A stretch of 64,000 nucleotides of DNA. It comes from Pictodentalium vernedei. Its lineage: Eukaryota; Mollusca; Scaphopoda; Dentaliida; Dentaliidae. Within the stretch, counting starts at the first letter, position 1. Every line of letters begins with the position of its first letter. The notes beneath the pieces were generated by a model that was given only the letters and a program-made list of their open reading frames with translations, made no database searches and was not told the origin of the DNA. The DNA lies in NCBI GenBank assembly GCA_031216915.1, contig CM062295.1, positions 180,310,927 through 180,374,926 on the forward strand, given 5' to 3'. Made by a program: the position numbers and the translations under genes. Positions 1-10,233 of the stretch are shown here, piece by piece.

Positions 1-486
1 GTAGTGTTTTACATAACTTGGAAAAATATAACTATGCCATTCCAACTCGTTATGTAAAACACCCACCAATTCAAACATACATCATGTTCTGTCTACATAC
101 ACACTGTAACAAATGTAAGCAGCAGATAGGTTGTCATCCATTTATGCTATTTTCTGCTTTTCATGGACAACCGAGGCAACAATGCACTCTGCTGCCAGTT
201 AGAATTACCTTTCTCGATGTTCTTGAAATAAAAATAATGAGTTTGGGAGTGGGTGGGAGTGTGGGTGGGAGGGTGTGTGCATGGGTTTTCATCATCATTT
301 AAACAAGTAACAACTTTTCCAAGTAACCCTTTTCCTGATGAGTTCTTGGATGAGATTTTCTTATAATGTTCAAATATGTTGTAGCATTTTAAAATGACCA
401 ATAAGTGTATGTTCCTGACATTTTCAATTTTTTTTCTCACTTTTCCCCCAATATATGCTTCAGCACAGCATATCAAAAACAAGCTA
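1..486. other. Unassigned AT-rich DNA
   Basis: I recognise no gene or repeat here. A purine-rich GTGGG tract lies near 245-280. Short open frames occur on both strands, but none has a recognisable motif or convincing splice context. Confidence 0.4.
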
Positions 487-686
487 TTAACCCTTTACAT
501 TCTGATGTCAAACTGGCAAAGTTTTCAGCAGCAAATATTTCCCATTATTCAGTGTGATATTTAACCAATAATAATCTTGTATGACTGAGCTCAAACAAGA
601 TGTAATTGGTTAAATTCATAGGAAACAAGAGAAAAATAGAATGATTGGAGAAAATTCTGTTGCACTACCACTGTGCCAGAGGTTAA
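487..686. mobile_element. Degenerate TTAA-flanked palindromic MITE
   Basis: The segment begins TTAACCCTTTACA and ends GAGGTTAA. Inside, the pair near 554-571 and 588-604 (AACCAATAATAATCTTGT against ACAAGATGTAATTGGTT) forms an imperfect stem. TTAA boundaries followed by CCC match the piggyBac-type convention seen in the better-preserved copies further right. The termini are only weakly complementary, so this is an old or separate subfamily. Confidence 0.4.
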
Positions 687-889
687 CTGAAAAAAGAATA
701 TGTTTTCATTATCAGAATTCACTTTAAAATTTTTTTTCAATAATCCAATATAAGTATTTACATTAGTTCTTTGAATCCTGCACCCTACATAACATCAAAC
801 GAACTAACCTTATGCATCTGTACAGACTTAGTCAGTGTATATTTTCATGTAGTGTGTGATATGGAAGTTACCAATTTTTTATGACCAGA

Positions 890-933
890 AAGTGTGACTA
901 ACCCTGTGCATTGCACAGGGTTAGTCACACTTA
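890..933. repeat. Near-perfect palindrome
   Basis: AAGTGTGACTAACCCTGTGCA is followed at once by its reverse complement, giving arms of about 21 bp with no loop. This is the centre of a foldback-type sequence. I could not define its outer ends. Confidence 0.75.
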
Positions 934-1002
934 CTGGATAAAAACATTTTTATTATCAACTGAGTAACTGCACAGACTGCCTTAGCGCAAATCTCATCTA
1001 TA

Positions 1003-1137
1003 TTAACTCTTTACCCAACGTAATCGTCAAAACCAACCAGTACTACTCTCAGAAAGCATTTAAACTCCACTGATGAGCATCATTGGTATTGATAGTGGAA
1101 AGTTTTTTTTTTTAGTGAATTCCAAAAATGAAAATAT
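1003..1137. mobile_element. Half copy of TTAA MITE
   Basis: The start TTAACTCTTTACCCAACGTAA, followed by a CAAAACCAACCAGTACTACTCTC-like stretch in two pieces, resembles the left end of the MITE at 38382-38632. No matching right end is seen. The copy appears truncated just before the hAT-like element. Confidence 0.4.
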
Positions 1138-1145
1138 ATTCTACT
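1138..1145. repeat. 8-bp target-site duplication, left copy
   Basis: ATTCTACT here is repeated exactly at 5117-5124, flanking TAGGGCTGTCGCGA ends. An 8-bp duplication is the hallmark of hAT-superfamily insertion. Confidence 0.8.
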
Positions 1146-1661
1146 TAGGGCTGTCGCGATTATTCGATTAGTCGACTAACCGTCGACTGTTGAAGTAGTC
1201 GACGTTTTTTTTATTTTTAGTCGATTGTCGTTCATTTTCAAGGTGGTACACGTCGGGGCTAAATTGCATTGTTTTGTGAGGTGAATGATCAATGAAGGTG
1301 AATAACTTTAAATATCTAACCATAGTTAACATTCATATCCGGAAGACTGTACGACTGTCACTGACTGTGTAAGAAAGAACACTCACAGTTACTCGAGAAG
1401 AATAGATTCTTCTGAATTTCTCCAGTCTGGTACACACGAATGCACCCATTGGAAAACTCAAAGTGCGGAAGTGACAAAATTATGACGAAAGTCAGAACGT
1501 CAGATCACTTCTCAAAGTTCGGAACTTCAGACTAAGATCCAATTTTAACAACTGACGAGGGAATGCATAGATCTTAATGTTCAAAATTTTGAGAAACTTA
1601 TTGCAGAAGGAAACATATGCAGGAACGTTCTTTGGTAAATTCATTTTAATTCATCGGCTTC

Positions 1662-1776
1662 AATCTAGTTCAAACTTGGACCCGCAGTCAGTAATATTAT
1701 TTTTGGGGTTGGTACATCCTACAGGACGTACCAACCCCAAAAATTATATTACGGACTGTGGGTCCAAGATTGGACT
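1662..1776. repeat. Long inverted repeat inside the hAT-like element
   Basis: Arms of about 47 bp (1665-1714 and 1728-1774) contain TTTTTGGGGTTGGTAC and its complement, with a loop of about 13 bp. The outer parts read CTTGGACCCGCAGTC and GACTGTGGGTCCAAG. This may be a separate foldback insertion or part of the hAT interior. Confidence 0.7.
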
Positions 1777-1954
1777 ACATGTAGCTTCAGTCGGGACCGA
1801 TTTGATGTTCCCACAACCCCACTTCGTCTGAACACACTGGTGCCATTGTCATTTTCAGTGTTTTACGAACAGAAGAATGATTTGCTAAAAAATCATGGGA
1901 AGCGACTATTAATCGACTAACCGTCGATTACTGGTCACGATTAGTCGATTACAA

Positions 1955-4900
1955 ATGAAAGTGTCAATGACACTGTAGCTTAACTTGTGTGTTGTGTTTG
2001 ATGAAAAGGATAATGTTCAATGTTTATAAAAGGATTATGAAATAAGACAAGAATTGTGATAATTGGGAATATGTTCATTTCTGTTCCCTGTATGCTATGT
2101 TTATGATAAAAATAATATGAGGTGTACACTGTACTAAAGATCTGAGGGGATGGGTTAATATGACCTCACAGTTAATATATGTGGCCCTCACAGTTAACAT
2201 ATATCAACAAAATTACAATGAAATTATTCCAAAATGAGTCATCCTATCAAGTTACATTAAAATCCCTTCATAAATATGGCCTGTAGACTGTGCTAAAGGT
2301 TTTCGGGCTTCGGGCCCCTGTAGCCGTCAGTTTCCCAATTGCGTCCAAAGGGGACGTTCTCATCTAGACATTATATGAAGTCAACCTACCAAGTTACAAT
2401 GAAATCCCTCCATAAATACGACCTGTAGACTGTGCTAAAGGTTTTCAGGCTTCAGGCAGCCATCAAGCTGAATGATCATGACCAAAAGGGGACGTTCTCA
2501 TCTGGAGACTATTCAGAGTCATCCTACCAAGCTACAATAAAATCCCTTCATAATTATGACCTGTAGACTGTTCTAAAGGTTTTTGGGCTTTGGGCCCCTG
2601 AAGCCGTCACAGTTGCCCACTCGTGTCCAAAAGGGGACGTTCTCATCTAGACATTATATGAAGTCAACCAACCAAGTTACAATGAAATCCCTGCATAAAT
2701 ATGACCTTAGACTGTGCTAAAGGTTTTCGGGCTTCGGGCTCGGGCAGCCATCATGGTTGAATGATCGCAACCAAAGGGAACAATTTCATCTGGGCTTCAT
2801 CTGGAGTGATCCTGCGAAGTTACAATGAAATCCCTTCATAAATATGACCTGTAGACTGTGTTCAAGGTTTTCGGGCTTCGGGCACCTGTAGCCATCACAG
2901 TTGACCAATCACGACCAAAAGGGGATGTCATCATCTAGGCATTATATGGAGTCAACCTAACAATGTTACAATGAAATCCTTCTATAAATATAAACTTTTG
3001 CCTATGCTAAAGGTTTTTGGGCTCGGGCACCCATCAAGGCTGAATGATCACGGCCAAAATGGAACGTTCTCATCTTGACCTTATTTGGAGTCAACCTACC
3101 AAGTTACAATGAAATCCCTTCATAAATATGACCTGTAGACAGTGCTAAAGGTTTTTGGGCTTCGGGCACCTTTAGCCGTCAAAGTTGCCCAAACATGTCC
3201 AAAAGGGGACGCTCTCATCTAGGCATTATATGAAGTCAACCTACCAAGTTACAATGAAATCCCTTCACAAATATGACTTGTAGACTGTGCTTAAGGTTTT
3301 CGGGCTTCGGGTTCAGGCAGCCATCATGGTTGAATAATCGCAACCAAAGGGGACAATCTCATCTGGGCATCATCTGGAATGATCCTATGAAGTTACAATG
3401 AAATCCCTTCATAAATATGGCCTGTAGACTGTGCTCAAGGTTTTTGGGCTTCGGGCACTTGTAGCCAACACAGCTGACCAATTACGACCAAAAGGGGATG
3501 TCATCATCTAGGCATTATATGGAGTCAACCTAATAGGTTACAATGAAATCCTTCCATAAATATGACCTTTTACCTATGCTAAAGGTTTTTGGGCTCGGGC
3601 ACCCATCAAGGCTGAATGATCGCGATCAAAAGGGGCCGTTCTCATCTAAACATTATTTGGAGTCATCCTACCAAGTTACAATGAAATCCCTCATAAATAT
3701 GACCTGTAGACTGTGCTAAAGGTTTTCGGGCTTCGGGCACCTTTAGCTGTCACAGTTGCCCAATCATGTCCAAAAGGGGACGTTCTCACCTAGACATTAT
3801 ATGAAGTTAACCTACCAAGTTACAATGAAATCCCTTCATAAATATGACCTGTGGACTGTGCTGAAGGTTTTCGGGCTTCGGGCTCGGGCAGCCATCATGG
3901 GTGAATGATCGCACGTTCTCATCTAGATATTATATGAAGTTAACCTACCAAGTTACAATGAAATCCCTTTTGAAATATGACCTGTAGACTGTGCTAAAGG
4001 TTTTCGGGCTTCGGGCTTGGGCAGCCATCATGGTTGAATGATCGCAACCATAGGGGACAATCTCATCTGAGCATCATCTGGAGTGATCCTAAGAAGTTAC
4101 AATGAAATCCCTTCATAAATATGACCTGTAGACTGTGCTCAAGGTTTTCGGGCTTCGGGCACTTGTAGCCATCACAACTGACCAATCACGACCGAAAGGG
4201 GATGTCATCATCTAGGCATTATATGGAGTCAACCTAACAGGTTACAATGAAATCCTTCCATAAATATGACCTTTTGCCTATGCTAAAGGTTTTTGGGCTC
4301 GGGCACCCATCAAGGCTGCATGATCGCGATCAAAATGGGATGTTCTCATCTAGACATTATTTGGAGTCATCCTGCCAAGTTACAATGAAATCATTTCATA
4401 AATATGACCTCTAGACTGTGCTAAAGGTTTTCGGGCTTCGGGCTCCTGTAGCCGTCACAGTTGCCCAATCACGTCCAAAGGGGGACTTTCTCATCTAGAC
4501 ATTGTATGAAGTCAACCCACCAAGTTACAATGAAATTCCTCAATAAATATGACCTGTAGACTGTGCTAAAGGTTTTCGGGTTTTGGGCTTGGGCAGTCAT
4601 CATGGTTGGCAGATCATGCCCAAATGGGGAAATTAGCATCTAGACATCATAAGGAGTCATCCTACCAAGATACAATGAAATCCCTCCACATTAAACATGA
4701 CCTGCAGACTGTGCTAAAAGTTTTTGGGTTTCGGGCTTGGGCAGCCATCACGGTTGATAGATCATGCCCAAAAGGGGACGTTCTCGTCTAGGCACTATAC
4801 AGAGGCATCCTACCAAGTTACAATGAAATCCCTTCATAAATACGACCTGTAGACTGTGCTAATGGTTTTCGGGTTTTGGGCTCGGGCAGCCATACCGGTT

Positions 4901-5097
4901 GCCCGATCGCGACCAAAAGGGGACGTTCTCATCTAGACATGACCCCAAACCTGCATATGAAATTTCATGACGATCAGACAAGAACTGCGGGGTGTAGCCC
5001 GTGCTAAAGGAAATGTGAACAGACGTCACAGACTCACAGACTTCCGCACGCGTGATGGCAATAGCTTATCTTGACTATGTCAAGTTAAGCTAAAAAT
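1955..5097. mobile_element. Satellite-cored HINE-like element, copy A
   Basis: The left end carries a short hairpin (AGTGTCA-A-TGACACT, 1960-1974), then TAGCTTAACTTG (1976-1987). The right end carries the complement CAAGTTAAGCTA (5081-5092), then AAAAAT. About 20 tandem monomers lie between. Short inverted subterminal repeats, a hairpin near one end and a tandem-repeat core are the known layout of Helentron-associated non-autonomous Helitrons. By that rule the 3' end is at the left. No Rep/helicase coding is present. Assignment to Helitrons is inference from structure. Copies C, D, E, F and G begin almost identically. Confidence 0.65.
2255..4945. repeat. ~141-bp satellite core with 4-monomer higher-order units
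   Basis: Each monomer contains TACAATGAAATCCCTTCATA, then TGACCTGTAGACTGTGCTAA, a GGGCTTCGGGC tract, a variable middle, and CTCATCTAGACATTATATG. The variable middle has four types: CATGGTTGAATGATCGCAACC-like, CATCACAGTTGACCAATCACG-like, CATCAAGGCTGAATGATCGCG-like and GTCACAGTTGCCCAATC-like. They recur in this order at about 2750, 2890, 3030 and 3170, then again from 3325 and 3890, giving a higher-order period near 567 bp. Open frames inside are incidental. Confidence 0.85.
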
Positions 5098-5116
5098 GAT
5101 AGTCGCGACAGCCCTA

Positions 5117-5124
5117 ATTCTACT
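5117..5124. repeat. 8-bp target-site duplication, right copy
   Basis: ATTCTACT, identical to 1138-1145, directly follows TCGCGACAGCCCTA. Confidence 0.8.
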
Positions 5125-5147
5125 TTCAATTAATAGCTTGTTATCCC

Positions 5148-5875
5148 CTGCCAAAACGAAGTTTTGTGGGCGAACTAGAAGTGAGATCCATCCATTCATT
5201 TGTCCACCTGTGACAACTTTACACCTCAGTATTTCGGTCAATGCATGTTGGATTTGAAAGATCTTTGGTATGCTAATGGACAATCAATGGGGGAAAGGAT
5301 ATTCAGAAGTCACAGGTTTTGTCCAATCATTTTTTCTAGAGTTATAGGCCTTTTAGGACTTATTTCACTGTTTGTCCATCCGTAACAACTTTAGAACTAT
5401 GTCTTTCAGTCAGTGCATGTCGGATCTGAATGATCTTTGATATGCTGATGGAACGTCATGGGAGAAAGGATAGTCACAAGTAATGTGTTTTGTCCAATCA
5501 TTTTTTCTAGAGTTAGGGGCCTTTTCGAATTTTTCAACTTAGAAATTTCAGTTGTTGTGGTTTCTGGATGATAACTCGGTCAGTGCATTTCGGATTTGAA
5601 TGACCTTTGGTATGCTGATGGACCATCATAGAGGAAAGGATATTCACAAGTACTGGGTTTTAACCATCCATCCGTAACAACTATAGGCCTCTGTATCTTG
5701 GTCAGTGCATGCTGGATTTGAATGATCTTTGGTCTGCTGATGGATCAGCATAGGGGAAAGGATATTCATAAGTAACAAGTTTGTCTAATGATTTTTTCTA
5801 AAGTTATGGGTCTTTTTTGATTTAGAAAATTTCAATTGTTATGGTTTCTAGATGATAACTTTAGTAGTGTATAGA
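5148..5875. repeat. Degenerate tandem repeat, ~170-200 bp units
   Basis: Four diverged units share GTCAGTGCATGTCGGATTTG-like text, then GATCTTTGGTATGCTGATGG and GGGGAAAGGATATTCA-like stretches. The segment starts near a small stem CAAAACGAAGTTTTG. The layout resembles the core of another satellite-bearing mobile element whose ends have eroded. Confidence 0.6.
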
Positions 5876-5928
5876 TCTTTGGTATGCTGATAGATCACCA
5901 ACCTCCAACAACTTTGTCCCCTTTTTAG

Positions 5929-6021
5929 TAAACCACTTCTCAGAGGAGGATATTGGTGGCATTGCACCTTGTTCAAATTGCACAGCATCAAAGGGGTTAA
6001 ACTAAGAACAAGGGTTTCAAA
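5929..6021 (+). CDS. Possible exon (weak)
   Basis: A pyrimidine-rich acceptor (TTTGTCCCCTTTTTAG) and a strong donor (AAA|GTGAGA) bound 93 bp that are open in the frame starting after the first base. The frame reads KPLLRGGYWWHCTLFKLHSI and onward. I recognise no domain. The end phase does not join cleanly to the candidate at 6098, so at least one of the two may be wrong. Open 90-bp stretches between splice-like sites arise often by chance in AT-rich DNA. Confidence 0.2.
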
Positions 6022-6097
6022 GTGAGAAAGCATATACCATTGGTTTATGCTTGCAGAACTAAACTATCCAATAATTAAACAATGTTCTGTTTATCAG

Positions 6098-6183
6098 GGT
6101 TCCCATGAACTCCCTTGTAATGTTGCCTCAATGAAGCATTTTGACCCAATAAAGAGCATCAGTGACCTTGAAATATTTGACAG
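6098..6183 (+). CDS. Possible exon
   Basis: Acceptor context ATGTTCTGTTTATCAG and donor GACAG|GTAAAT bound 86 bp. Only one frame is open throughout, starting in phase 0 and ending with two spare bases: GSHELPCNVASMKHFDPIKS and onward. The surrounding 500 bp do not match other repeats in the window. No family is recognised. A real exon of a + strand host gene is plausible but unproven. Confidence 0.3.
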
Positions 6184-6645
6184 GTAAATTGCCTGTCAGT
6201 GAAGACAGTCTATTCTGATCTTCATCCTTGATTCTCTGTTACTGCGGTCAAGTAACAGCAGATATTTTCACAATGCTAGTCATTTGCTTTCAATACCAAA
6301 TTGTGCTTCAATGAAGAGATCCGTTGAGATTGAGTATATGTAGATAATAAGTGCACAACACAAAGAGTAATTTGGTGGCAATTCATGTAAATACTTACCA
6401 ATACCATGCTCAAGTAGGTTTCTGACACTAAATCAATGCAGTTTTGAAAAACAGTTTATCACTGTAAATAAATGTTCATGCATAAAATGGCATGGAACAC
6501 CAGTTCAAAATACTTGCACTCAATATTCAACAGATAAAAGGACGAGATCTATTCCGGTTTTAACTGGTTTAATCGCTTATAGTGATGTGATTTTTCAGCT
6601 TTTCATCCAATTTCAATCTTTTTATAATTTTTCATTACCAATTGT
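6184..6645. other. Unassigned low-copy DNA
   Basis: No repeat, RNA gene or convincing open frame was recognised. It separates the possible exon at 6098 from the old SINE fragment at 6650. Confidence 0.35.
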
Positions 6646-6649
6646 TTTG

Positions 6650-6849
6650 GGGCACAGAGGCACTGCGTAGTAAGGCACACTGCCTGTCGATAATGCACTT
6701 GTCTTCAACTGATGCTAACCCTGCTTGTGCAGAGTCAGTACATTGGGGAGTCTGGCAGTTGCTTGCCTCATCCCAGTGGTTATTTCTGGCTTCCTCCACC
6801 CATAAAACTGTCCCAACAAAAGGTGACCTGGCTGTCAAGTGTTATTAAA
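6650..6849 (+). mobile_element. Old SINE fragment (body of the shared family)
   Basis: The order GGCACACTGCCTGTCGAT, CTTGTCTTCAACTGATGCTA, ACCCTGCTTGTG, CAGTTGCTTGCC, GGCTTCCTCCACCCATAAAA, CTGTCC matches the body of the SINE at 58263-58553, with many substitutions. The head is lost and the usual AATA tail is absent. The incidental open frame across it is not a gene. Confidence 0.6.
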
Positions 6850-7261
6850 CCCCAATAAGAAAAAAAAAATTATCAATTCTTGACCCAATCTTTCTGACAA
6901 TTTTCATGTAAATTAAAAAATAAAAGGTCCTTAAGATCTTTTTTTTAACAGAATATCATTTGTTTTGAAGTAAGGATGATGTTGATACAATTCCCTTTAA
7001 TGTAAACAGTTTAGGCCCAACTAAGTAGATCATCTGTTTCTCAGGCCCTTTTTTTGTAAAACCACATCCTACTGAAATGCAATCAAGTAAGTTTTTTATC
7101 CAATAAGTCTCAGAAAAAGCTCTTACAGTTCACTTATGGACCTTCAATTGCAACTGTGGACCATCAGCTAAACAAAAGTTAAATTATTTTTCTTATGTTT
7201 TTTGCTAAAACTGTGAGTATCCAATGACCTGGTTTCAAGATAATTAAGGCCCCACAAAATA

Positions 7262-7575
7262 GATCATCTGTTTCTCAGGCCATTTTTTGTGTAAAATTGC
7301 ATGTGGGCGGGCGTTTTTTTATTTTTTATTTTTGTAATCATTTCTTAGCCATCAAAAGTTCATATTCTTGGTTTGTTTTATGTTTTAGGTCTCATAATCT
7401 ACAGAATAGCATGGGTGAAATGCAATGCAATGCTAAAACATTGCAAAGCCTTGTTGCACTCAAGAGACAAATTTATTAATTTTATTAACTTGGGTAAAAT
7501 ATCAGCCATAAACCATTTAATTTTTATTTTTTTAAGTTTGTGTTAATGGTTATAAAAAGAGAGCATGTGGCAGCC
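7262..7575. repeat. Dispersed repeat, copy 1 of 2
   Basis: This segment matches 30858-31170 closely: CATCAAAAGTTCATATTCTTGG, GTTTTATGTTTTAG, AGAATAGCATGGGTG, TTGTTGCACTCAAGAGAC and GTAAAATATCAG stretches occur in the same order. Copy 1 lacks 27 bp present in copy 2, which keeps the reading frame. Preceding DNA at 6990-7050 repeats the left edge (TAGATCATCTGTTTCTCAGG). Confidence 0.75.
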
Positions 7576-8052
7576 AAAATGACCATGCAGTCTCATGCCT
7601 GCTCTTCACCTTTCTGATAATAAATAAAAACTTAATATTTTGGGGGATTTCTACCAAAATTAAGTCATGGCTGCCAAAAGTGGCAGCCTCCTTGCTAAGT
7701 GTTTTATGAGTTTGTGTAACTATCATACCAAACTCCAATTTCAGAGATTATAACATGATGGCAATAATACAATTTTAGTAATGTCCATTTGTTTATTTGT
7801 AAAGAAGCCATTCAGGAAAGCTATTGTTTTATGTTTGCCCTTTAGTATTAGGTGATTTACATTTCTTATAATTTACATCTCACATACCCAGATTGTGGAA
7901 CAAGGAGCCTGTGAGCATTTGGGCAATATTTTTCGAGTCTTGATTTGTTCTGCACAAGGATACAGTGTAACTAACTTTTCTTTGTGAGGTCATGATATAG
8001 ATAATTTATCTTTCTGTTTATGATGAAGGCAGTATTTACTTTGTCACTATAG

Positions 8053-8247
8053 GTGATATCTTGTGCTGTGACACAAGCATGGAGAAGAGATGTTATGTTT
8101 CATATTTTTAAAAAAAGTCTTCTAATAAAAGGGCAAAAATGTTTGGAGTGGAGGATGTTAATTTGTCTTCCTATACATTTTTCATGTTGTGAACTTACCT
8201 GCACGGAATCCCTTTACCTGAATTTATTACATGCCTGTTCTATGTAA
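8053..8247 (+). CDS. Unrecognised open frame after a good acceptor (weak)
   Basis: TTTACTTTGTCACTATAG precedes a 64-codon open stretch beginning VISCAVTQAWRRDVMFHIFK. No donor of good quality lies at the end, and no domain is recognised. It could be part of an exon or a chance open frame. Confidence 0.15.
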   Translation: MISCAVTQAWRRDVMFHIFKKSLLIKGQKCLEWRMLICLPIHFSCCELTCTESLYLNLLHACSM

Positions 8248-8417
8248 TCCCCATCTACAGCAACACTAAACCATGCAGAAAATGAAAATTTGTTCTGCAC
8301 ATATGTGCAGAATGGAAATCGTTGACAGACTATTTTTAAATAGAAGCGAAATTTCACTGGAATTTTCTACAAATTGTGCTACGCAATTACAATTTGAATG
8401 GCTAGCGATAGCTGAAA

Positions 8418-8489
8418 ATCGTCCCCTGAGTTCCAATGTATTCTATGTGCCAGTAGGCACATAGAACACATTGGAACACAGGGGACGAA
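8418..8489. repeat. Inverted repeat (foldback)
   Basis: CGTCCCCTGAGTTCCAATGT (left) and its near complement at 8468-8487 form arms of about 32 bp around CAGTAGG, with few mismatches. It probably marks the centre of a small foldback or MITE-type element. Confidence 0.75.
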
Positions 8490-8623
8490 ATAGTAACACA
8501 GGTTCTCCTCGCAAATTTGGTCGGCAATAAAATGTGTTCTTTTTGTTGATAGCTGTCAAATGAATTGCTGAGTGTCCTTCTAATAATTGTTTTCACAGAT
8601 GTGAAGGCATGTAATAAACATAG

Positions 8624-8743
8624 AATGACACATGCGTCTGAATGGGTTAATCGATATGGCACTTGTGGCCTCTCGTTTTATCCTTCTGTGCTGGCACTTG
8701 TGCCATATCAATTAACCCATTCACATGTGTGGGTCATTCTGTG
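8624..8743. repeat. Inverted repeat (foldback)
   Basis: AGAATGACACATGCG, GAATGGGTTAATCGATATGG and CACTTGTGG on the left pair with CACTTGTGCCATATCA, ATTAACCCATTC and ACATGTGTGGGTCATTCT on the right. The arms are about 42 bp with a loop of about 32 bp. Confidence 0.7.
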
Positions 8744-9100
8744 AATTTATTGCTTTTTGACCTAATTATTTTTCATGGTAGAGTGCTGTACTATTTCATA
8801 GGCATTCCATGGTCAGAGAGATTCTAGTTCTTTACTGGTACATTTTTTAAGCTACAATTATTTATGATATCATGTATGATGGTGTAGCAAAAACTTAGAA
8901 AGTTAGAATTGAGATCATCAATAATTGTAAAAGATGGGTTTAGGTATTATTTATTGATTGGTGTTTAACTCTTTGACTACAGGCCTGCTGTTTTAAAACA
9001 TTTTCGTAACCCATTTATCGTTCACCTAGTCTGATCTTTGGTAAATTATCATTTCCCTGTATTTGATTCAGGTAACCCATTAGGTAGTCTAAATATACAT
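8744..9100. other. Unassigned AT-rich DNA
   Basis: No gene or known repeat was recognised between the foldback at 8624 and the start of the next satellite array. Confidence 0.4.
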
Positions 9101-9104
9101 GCAT

Positions 9105-10100
9105 TCCAAGTTACAATGAAATCACTTCATAAATAAGAACTGTAGACTGTGCTAAACAAATATAGATCACAGGCCTGTGCTGCCATCATGGTAGACCAAT
9201 CGCGGTCAAAATAGGAAGTTCTCATCTAGACCTTATACTGAGTCATACTACCAAGTTACAACGCAATCCCTTCATAAATATGGCCTGTAGTCTGTGCTAA
9301 AGGTTTTTGGGCTCGGGCAGCCGCCACGGTTGAACGATCGTGACCAAAAGAGGACGTTCTCATCTAGACATTATCTGGAGTCATCCTACCAAGTTAAAAT
9401 GAAATTCCTTCATAAATATGACCTGTAGATTGTGCTAAAGGTTTTGGGGCTTCAGGCCCCTGTAGCCATCACAGTTGACCGATCGTGACCAAAAGGGGAC
9501 GTTCTCACCTAGACACTATACAGAGTTATCCTACCCAGTTACAAAGAAATCCCTCAAAAAATATGACCTGTAGACTGTGCTGAAGGGTTTTGGGTTTTGG
9601 GCTCAGGCACCCATCAAGGATGACAGATCGCAACCAAATGGGGAAGTTCTCATCTAGACATCACGCGGAGTCATCCTACCAAGTTACAATGAAATGCCTC
9701 AATATTAAATACGACCTGTAGACTGTGCTAAAAGTTTTTGGGTGTTGGGCTTGGGCAGTAGTCACGTTTGACAGATCATGACCTAAAGGGAATGTTCTCA
9801 TCTAGATATTATACAGAGTCATCCTACCAATTTACAATGAAATCCCTTCATAAATACGACCTGTAGACTGTGCTAAAGGTTTTCGGTTTTGGGCTCAGGG
9901 AGCCATCATGGTTGACCGATTGCAACAAAAAGGTGACGTTTTCATCTAGACATGACCTCAAACCTGCATATGAAATTTTGTGATGATCAGACAAGAACTA
10001 CAGGTGTAGCCTGTGCTAAAGGAAAAGGTGAACAGACTGACAGACTTCCGCACGCATGATGGCAATAGCTTATCTTGACTTTGTCAAGTTAAGCTAAAAA
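9105..10100. mobile_element. Satellite-cored HINE-like element, copy B (left-truncated)
   Basis: About six diverged monomers of the 141-bp core are followed by the typical right end: GACCTCAAACCTGCATATG, a purine stretch, CAGACTTCCGCACGC, ATAGCTTATCTTGACTTTG, CAAGTTAAGCTAAAAAT. The left hairpin end is missing. The DNA just beyond the end (10101-10207) recurs after copy C. Confidence 0.75.
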
Positions 10101-10233
10101 TCGGGCTGGACCAGTTTTTGAACACGCTTGAGATATTATTGCAAAAGACCCGTATGGAAAATATTAGGCAAATCGGAGAACGTTTGTTCAAGTTATTGTG
10201 CTAACGAGCTCAAAATTTGTTAAAATTGACTAA

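Larger units (their letters stand above)
1146..5116. mobile_element. hAT-like non-autonomous element with nested insertion
   Basis: The ends are TAGGGCTGTCGCGA and its reverse complement, flanked by the exact 8-bp duplication ATTCTACT. Subterminal DNA is rich in short CGATTAGTCGACTAACCGTCG-type motifs near 1155-1205 and 1903-1952. No transposase-like open frame is present in the 0.8 kb that belongs to the hAT element itself. The rest is a satellite-cored element inserted just inside the right terminus, so the original hAT was probably under 0.9 kb. Family assignment rests on duplication length and terminal form, which are general hAT traits. Confidence 0.75.

Noticed and set aside
2255-4945. 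Regularly spaced repeats that could be mistaken for a CRISPR array
   Set aside because: The repeated part makes up most of the 141-bp monomer and there are no unique spacers of fixed length. It is a satellite core in a eukaryotic mobile element.
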